Source of the DNA: Hydractinia symbiolongicarpus
Lineage: Eukaryota > Cnidaria > Hydrozoa > Anthoathecata > Hydractiniidae
Direction of reading: 5' to 3'
Length of the DNA stretch: 64,000 bases
Assembly: GCF_029227915.1 (NCBI RefSeq)
Contig: NC_079882.1
Location: 4,712,001 to 4,776,000, forward strand
The notes under the pieces are model-generated. The model searched no databases and was not told the DNA's origin. It was given only the letters and a program-made list of their open reading frames with translations. A program made the translations under genes and the position numbers. Positions 60,301 through 64,000 of the stretch are shown in pieces (position 1 is the first letter of the stretch; every line of letters begins with the position of its first letter).

Positions 60301-62456
60301 TTATCACTTGATTTCTCTCAAATTATAGCAATTTATTTCTTTTCGCACAGAGGAAAGGAGATTTTAAACCACAATCAAGGAGTTGCCGGTCGGCTGGACT
60401 ATTTATAATTAGCATCATTAGATCTATTATTCAAATAGCTACTGTTCTTTCACGTGGCGGTATAAAGTTGTTTTGGTTGAAACTCACGTCTGGAAATAAG
60501 ATAATGGATGACACACGTTTATCGCGCGTTAATTGCAAACTTAAATAGTATTAAATTTATATTTTGATTCTGAATCTTCTTCTCAGTTATTAAAGATCCA
60601 TGATTAATGGCCTGTCAAAGATCACCGTTATCTATCCACACAAAGTAAAATAAAAATCAATAACATTAGTATTCGTGCAACACCTGTATTCCACCACACG
60701 CGCTACATACTCCAAATCGCTTTCATCGAATAGTTGATTTTCCGTCAAACCAATTTTCTTGCATACTTTCCGAAATGTTGTTAGATTCTCCTAAAAATGA
60801 AAGTGTTATTGTTTCACACATTGTAATCTGATATGCAGACGTTGAAAGCAACTACAAGAGAGTGCTTATACGGTGTAAGTAAACAAAATCTACATTTGGC
60901 AACGAGCATATACATCCAGGTAGAAAGCAGCCTGCACACTAAAAAAGAAATTAAACCATAATGCTTGGAACCAGTTAAAAACGTTCAATATGCGTCACAT
61001 GGTTTTGTATTTATAATTTTTTTTATGAAAAACGAATATTTTACAACCTTAAATGTTAAAAATGATGAAGCACATTATCATTTTCTTTGCTAATTAAAAT
61101 ACTTCGGAGTACATGGAGCTGGTGTAACAAAGCTTGTAATTTCACTCTAAGTCTATTTTCAATAACCAAAGAAGGAAAAAAGAAGTTCTAAGAATTAGAT
61201 AGAAATAAGGCACAAAGATTACATTGCAGGCTAGCTAAAAGTAATAAAATACAATGATTATATCATGCAAAATTCAATGTTTTTAATATAGCTACACACA
61301 AGCGTATCTTTCATCGTTAACCATAAGAAAACACTTCTTGTCAATAAAACTACACGAATCTTTTAAATCAAAATTTGTTTAAAAAAACAAAAACATAACC
61401 TGATGTGTATTTTAATGTTCGCGCTTATGTGAATTTTATTTAACTTAAGCCTCTTAGACTACCGTTTCAATTAAAAAAAAAAACACATCAAAATTGAGCT
61501 GATTAGCACACTTCTACATTTTTTCAATAACCTATAGAAAGTTTTAATTCCAGTTCGTTACTGCTCGTTGCATCACAAAAAAAAAAAACGAAACGTAAAG
61601 ATGTTTGGATATGCTACAATATGAATTCAATTTATAAAACTTCTGCAAATAGGTTGATTTCATCAATCACTCCATTACAAACTCTTTTTGTAAGGTCCAG
61701 TAAACCTGAGGCTCGTTGCTCTTATATTTTGACTCTTTTCAGGCTCACTTGTTTTTATTTTGTTCTTAATAAGAAGAAACAACTGCAGAACTCAGCCTTA
61801 TTTTGCTCTAATTCAACCCTATTAAGGTTGGACTTTTTAGGGCTCTGAAAAGTAGGGTTAAAACTTTTTTACTCAAATTTCTCTGAAATTAATAGATTTA
61901 TGTGAAGCATTTTATTTTTATAGTTTGTTATGTTCAATTGAGCTAAGAGGAGTATTTTGGAGCAGTTATTGTAGGTGACAAAAGATGATATCACAAGTAA
62001 AAACAATTGTCAGCAGTTCGAGTGAAAACTACTAGAGAATTTACATTCTGGATTGTTCTTATTTTATTTCAAATTTCAATCTCGGGTTTTTTAATGTTAA
62101 AAACGATCATTTGGGCCTGGTGCTGTTTTTGCTTTGTTCTTATTCTTCCTCAAAATCTGAGACTGTACAACATGCTGTTTTGTCTACTATTAAAGATTTT
62201 GGAGATAACTCCTACATAGGGAAGTTATCTAATCGTATACCTGTTTTGACGAAAAATGCATTTTCTTCATTAACCTAGTGTAATAGTTGTCTCCAAATAT
62301 CTTCTTAATAAATCTAAATAAGTACAACAAACCTTATATAGCAGAGTAAAAAATAATTTATCAATACTTTCATTAAAACACTTACTGTAACAATACAACT
62401 CCATCTTTTAGGTGACTTATCAAATCACCATTTGGAAGAACAATGTCCAACACAGT
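48357..62456 (-). CDS. LMO7/LIMCH1-type CH-coiled-coil-LIM scaffold (5' partial)
   Basis: Exons read on the minus strand: 62456-62386, 60938-60914 (25-nt microexon, tentative), 60790-60684, 59408-59372, 57986-57807, 54013-53800, 53679-53065, 50969-48669 and 48379-48357. All have GT-AG borders. Phases fit at every junction except between the first and second, where an exon seems to be missing. The first three encode a calponin-homology domain: LISHLKDGVVLL, then AAFYLDENLTTFRKVCKKIG and LTENQLFDESDLE. The middle is low-complexity, Ser- and charge-rich, with a predicted coiled coil (EEEKFWQKQQELRKW to EEENEMAREAERYMKI). The C-terminus is one LIM domain with all eight zinc ligands (CxxC, HxxC, CxxC, CxxC), ending SAQNGEQLSEV. 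This CH-coiled coil-LIM order is that of LMO7/LIMCH1, actin-linked scaffolds at cell junctions. The N-terminal exon is not seen and may lie beyond the window. Confidence 0.85.
48669..50969 (-). CDS. Large terminal-region exon of the LIM gene (767 codons)
   Basis: The acceptor TTCTAG at 50971-50970 and donor GTACGT at 48668 bound one open frame. Order of content: an RRRRSIDLDDIV motif at the start; an acidic stretch; a Lys-rich block (KKSKKKKEKNLKQ); repeated RRSEP motifs, which resemble basophilic-kinase or 14-3-3 sites; the coiled coil; a Ser/His/Asn-rich linker with two SxGSKPxSxxxL repeats; then the LIM domain at about 48856-48672. The exon enters in phase 1 and leaves in phase 1, matching its neighbours. 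Confidence 0.85.
53065..53679 (-). CDS. LIM-gene exon with internal HKTDR repeats
   Basis: This 615-nt phase 1-1 exon is Ser/Thr/Pro-rich (LPLTPGGTLDEGYSTASQNG at the start). It contains three copies of a DR(D/N)KMNxxS unit separated by xxGQHKT linkers, a short in-frame tandem repeat of about 22 residues. It ends MTPLKIEEDQWKK and joins DSISSYSTG of the next exon. Confidence 0.75.
55742..55830 (+). mobile_element. Helitron 5' end fragment in intron
   Basis: It begins TCTATATTAATAATACCCG, then GTCCGTCTGT and GCGGAAACACGAAATGCGATAT. The 5' end resembles 18891 and the interior matches the 46.5-kb copy. No 3' hairpin is found, so it is 3'-truncated. Confidence 0.55.
57058..57450 (-). mobile_element. 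Repeat family X, copy 3, inverted
   Basis: It opens CCCTATTCGGTCAGGGG, then a G-run/AATCCGCC/C-run palindrome and CAATAACTTTTCATAGG, the complement of the right end of copy 1. Later blocks (ATTTTCTGTGACGTCATCAGAAGC, AAAATCCGGAAA) match copy 1 in reverse. Confidence 0.6.
59909..59969. repeat. AT-rich tandem repeat (AATAATATTTATAATATTT)n
   Basis: Nearly three units of about 23 bp inside a LIM-gene intron. Confidence 0.7.
60939..62385. other. Intron(s) that should hold a missing CH-domain exon
   Basis: The CH domain needs about 6-10 more residues between LKDGVVLL and AAFYLDEN. One weak candidate lies near 61847-61817 (acceptor TTTTCAG, then ALKSPTLIG, donor GTTGAA), whose phases would fit (2 in, 2 out). 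I could not confirm it. Confidence 0.35.
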
Positions 62457-62697
62457 CTAAAAATAATGATAGCTACTCAGATTAAAAGCTAATACCTTAA
62501 TAGTAATGTTTATTGACAGAAGTGACCATCTGTTAAGTTTGAACGTTTTAAGGCCGCTTTTTATGAGGGATAAAGCCTTTGATCTACAGATTTTTTTCAA
62601 CGAATGTGGCCATAACTACTGTTCAGAATTTGACCTTTTCCTATGCTTGTTTTTTGCTTGGTGCTGAAAATAAAATGGATTAAAATGTAAGAATAAT

Positions 62698-62832
62698 ACA
62701 ATAATAACCGATCACCCCGGGCTATCCTGAAAAGTATCGCCCAAGGTCTAAGTGACGACCAAGCTTGCGAAGTCAGTGCTATGATTGTGGGTGATATTTT
62801 TGGTACAGCATGGGGTAATCGGTTATTATTGT
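62698..62832. mobile_element. 135-bp MITE with 21-bp TIRs
   Basis: ACAATAATAACCGATCACCCC at the left is matched by its complement at 62812-62832 with one mismatch. The interior is non-coding. Confidence 0.7.
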
Positions 62833-63617
62833 ATTTGTTAATTGTCTGAGTTAGATATAAATAAAAAAATAAGAATTTTGGTTTAGTGTTCTTATAATAA
62901 TATAACTCACTAGCACTACTTTTGTTAACACTCGAGGTCAAAATTCGAAATAGTCCTGTCTAGAGACAAACATTCTATGCAGAATTCAAAAGTCCCTATG
63001 GAACAAAATTTTGTAAACAAAACATTACGTTGTGTGACGATAATGTGTAAATTTGAATGTGCAACTAAAGTTTAGTTACAGCGAATATTGAAGTAAAGTT
63101 TTTGAGTATCTAGCTAGCTAGCTCGCCAAGAATAACATGTGCTTCATCGAGTTTTAAATTGACTGAATAACCAAAAAGCCGAAAGAACGAATCTGAAAAC
63201 AAGAGGAGACATCGTTTGTTAAAATTTCGTCGTCCTGTATTTAATATTTTTGGTAAAACTGGATGTCAAATCATCTTCTTTTATGTACAATGTAACTAAT
63301 TAACTAGCCATGTTGAAGAAGCACAGAATGTTGCTGAATCTGGTTATTTTAACAGTTAAACTTCGTTAAACATTTTTGTTGTTTCTATCCTATAAAAATG
63401 TTTTTATCGATCAATGTATTGTAGGAGTTAGATTTATGCATTTCCAATGCTTTTTGAAACTTGTTTTTTGTGCTTGTTAACAATTTAAGCTATCATATTT
63501 CTTGACGACGAGCAATAACGCTCCATAACGACCCATCGTCAGGAGCGCTAAGCCAATCAGAATACCTAAAAACCCGTATTGCCCGCTTGCAAAATCCCGA
63601 CGGTTAACAGTAACTCT

Positions 63618-63740
63618 ATAATAACTGTTTATGAGGGCAATACTGGAGAATATTGACCGGAAGCAAAGTATTGCCCGAGCTTGTGAGGGCAATATGCGAC
63701 AGAGGTCAATATTCGAAGGTATTGCCCGATGGATTATTAT
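63618..63740. mobile_element. Nested-palindrome MITE
   Basis: The left end ATAATAACTG..GGGCAATACTGGAG, then AATATTGACC, is mirrored at the right (GGTCAATATT..GGTATTGCCC..ATTATTAT). A second hairpin TATTGCCCGAGC..GAGGGCAATA lies inside. The ATAATAAC end resembles the MITE at 62698, so they may be related. Confidence 0.55.
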
Positions 63741-64000
63741 CCGGGTACTGCATTTTACGACAAAAAAATATAACATTATAAGCAGGATGTAGAAACCATG
63801 TCTTTATAGAAACTATTCCCATATGGAACGCACATTCGAACTAAAAATATTTTTTTTAAATCGAATATCGTGTAAACATTTTTTATTGTAGCTACAACAT
63901 AAAATTCTTTAAAAGATAAAATTAAGTTTCACTTCTGTTTCGCGTTTTGTTTACTTTTTTCTGTGTTTATTTATACATTTAATGCTACCATATTTACACT

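Larger units (their letters stand above)
62457..64000. other. Right-edge region with two MITEs
   Basis: No exon is recognised. ORFs at 62597-62941 and 63477-63776 read through inverted-repeat elements. If the LIM gene continues, its first exon(s) are off the window or too short for me to see. Confidence 0.45.

Noticed and set aside
62597-62941. 114-codon minus-strand ORF
   Set aside because: It spans the whole 135-bp MITE and its flanks, so it is not a gene.

Overview
The window is AT-rich, repeat-dense nuclear DNA of an invertebrate animal. Genes have GT-AG introns, there are metazoan-type multidomain and secreted proteins, and the mobile elements are eukaryotic (Helitrons, a non-LTR retrotransposon, PIF/Harbinger and hAT-like DNA transposons, tRNA-derived SINEs, MITEs). 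Short introns, low GC and an orphan membrane-protein pair make a cnidarian, perhaps a hydrozoan, my best guess. That is inference: no single marker proves it.

Layout. 1-1.96 kb is a head-to-tail array of Helitron-like units, followed by a patch of interstitial telomere-type repeats (2.5 kb). 5.4-7.9 kb holds a diverged duplicated segment, a SINE and a Helitron that contains a 631-bp uninterrupted TCTG microsatellite. 10.27-12.58 kb is a DNA transposon with CAGGGGC termini and 5-bp target duplications; inside it is a two-exon gene for a small Cys-rich protein. At 17.2-17.98 kb is a complete minus-strand gene (TATA box, leader exon, intron, coding exon) for a secreted 12-cysteine protein. 18.9-19.1 kb is a second, compact microsatellite-bearing Helitron of the same family. 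20.1-22.4 kb is a non-LTR reverse transcriptase ORF lacking an endonuclease. 22.6-26.9 kb carries a broken HARBI1-like transposase and, converging on it, a broken Myb/SANT-like ORF, probably one dead Harbinger element. 27.45-30.74 kb is a second CAGGGGC-type transposon carrying tandem repeats.

The right half is more genic, with all genes on the minus strand. Two tandem paralogues (34.8-37.6 and 44.1-47.3 kb) encode about 515-residue polytopic membrane proteins of a family I do not recognise. They have identical exon phases and identical lengths for exons 2 and 3, and show a clear gene-conversion tract. From 48.36 kb to beyond 62.46 kb runs a large gene that I rebuilt exon by exon: a calponin-homology start, a long charged/coiled-coil middle and one C-terminal LIM domain, i.e. 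an LMO7/LIMCH1-type cytoskeletal scaffold. Its first exon(s) probably lie off the right edge.

The strongest candidates for something new are the orphan membrane-protein pair with gene conversion, the tandem Helitron junctions, and the intron-containing Cys-rich gene inside a DNA transposon. No CRISPR array, rRNA or convincing functional tRNA gene was seen.
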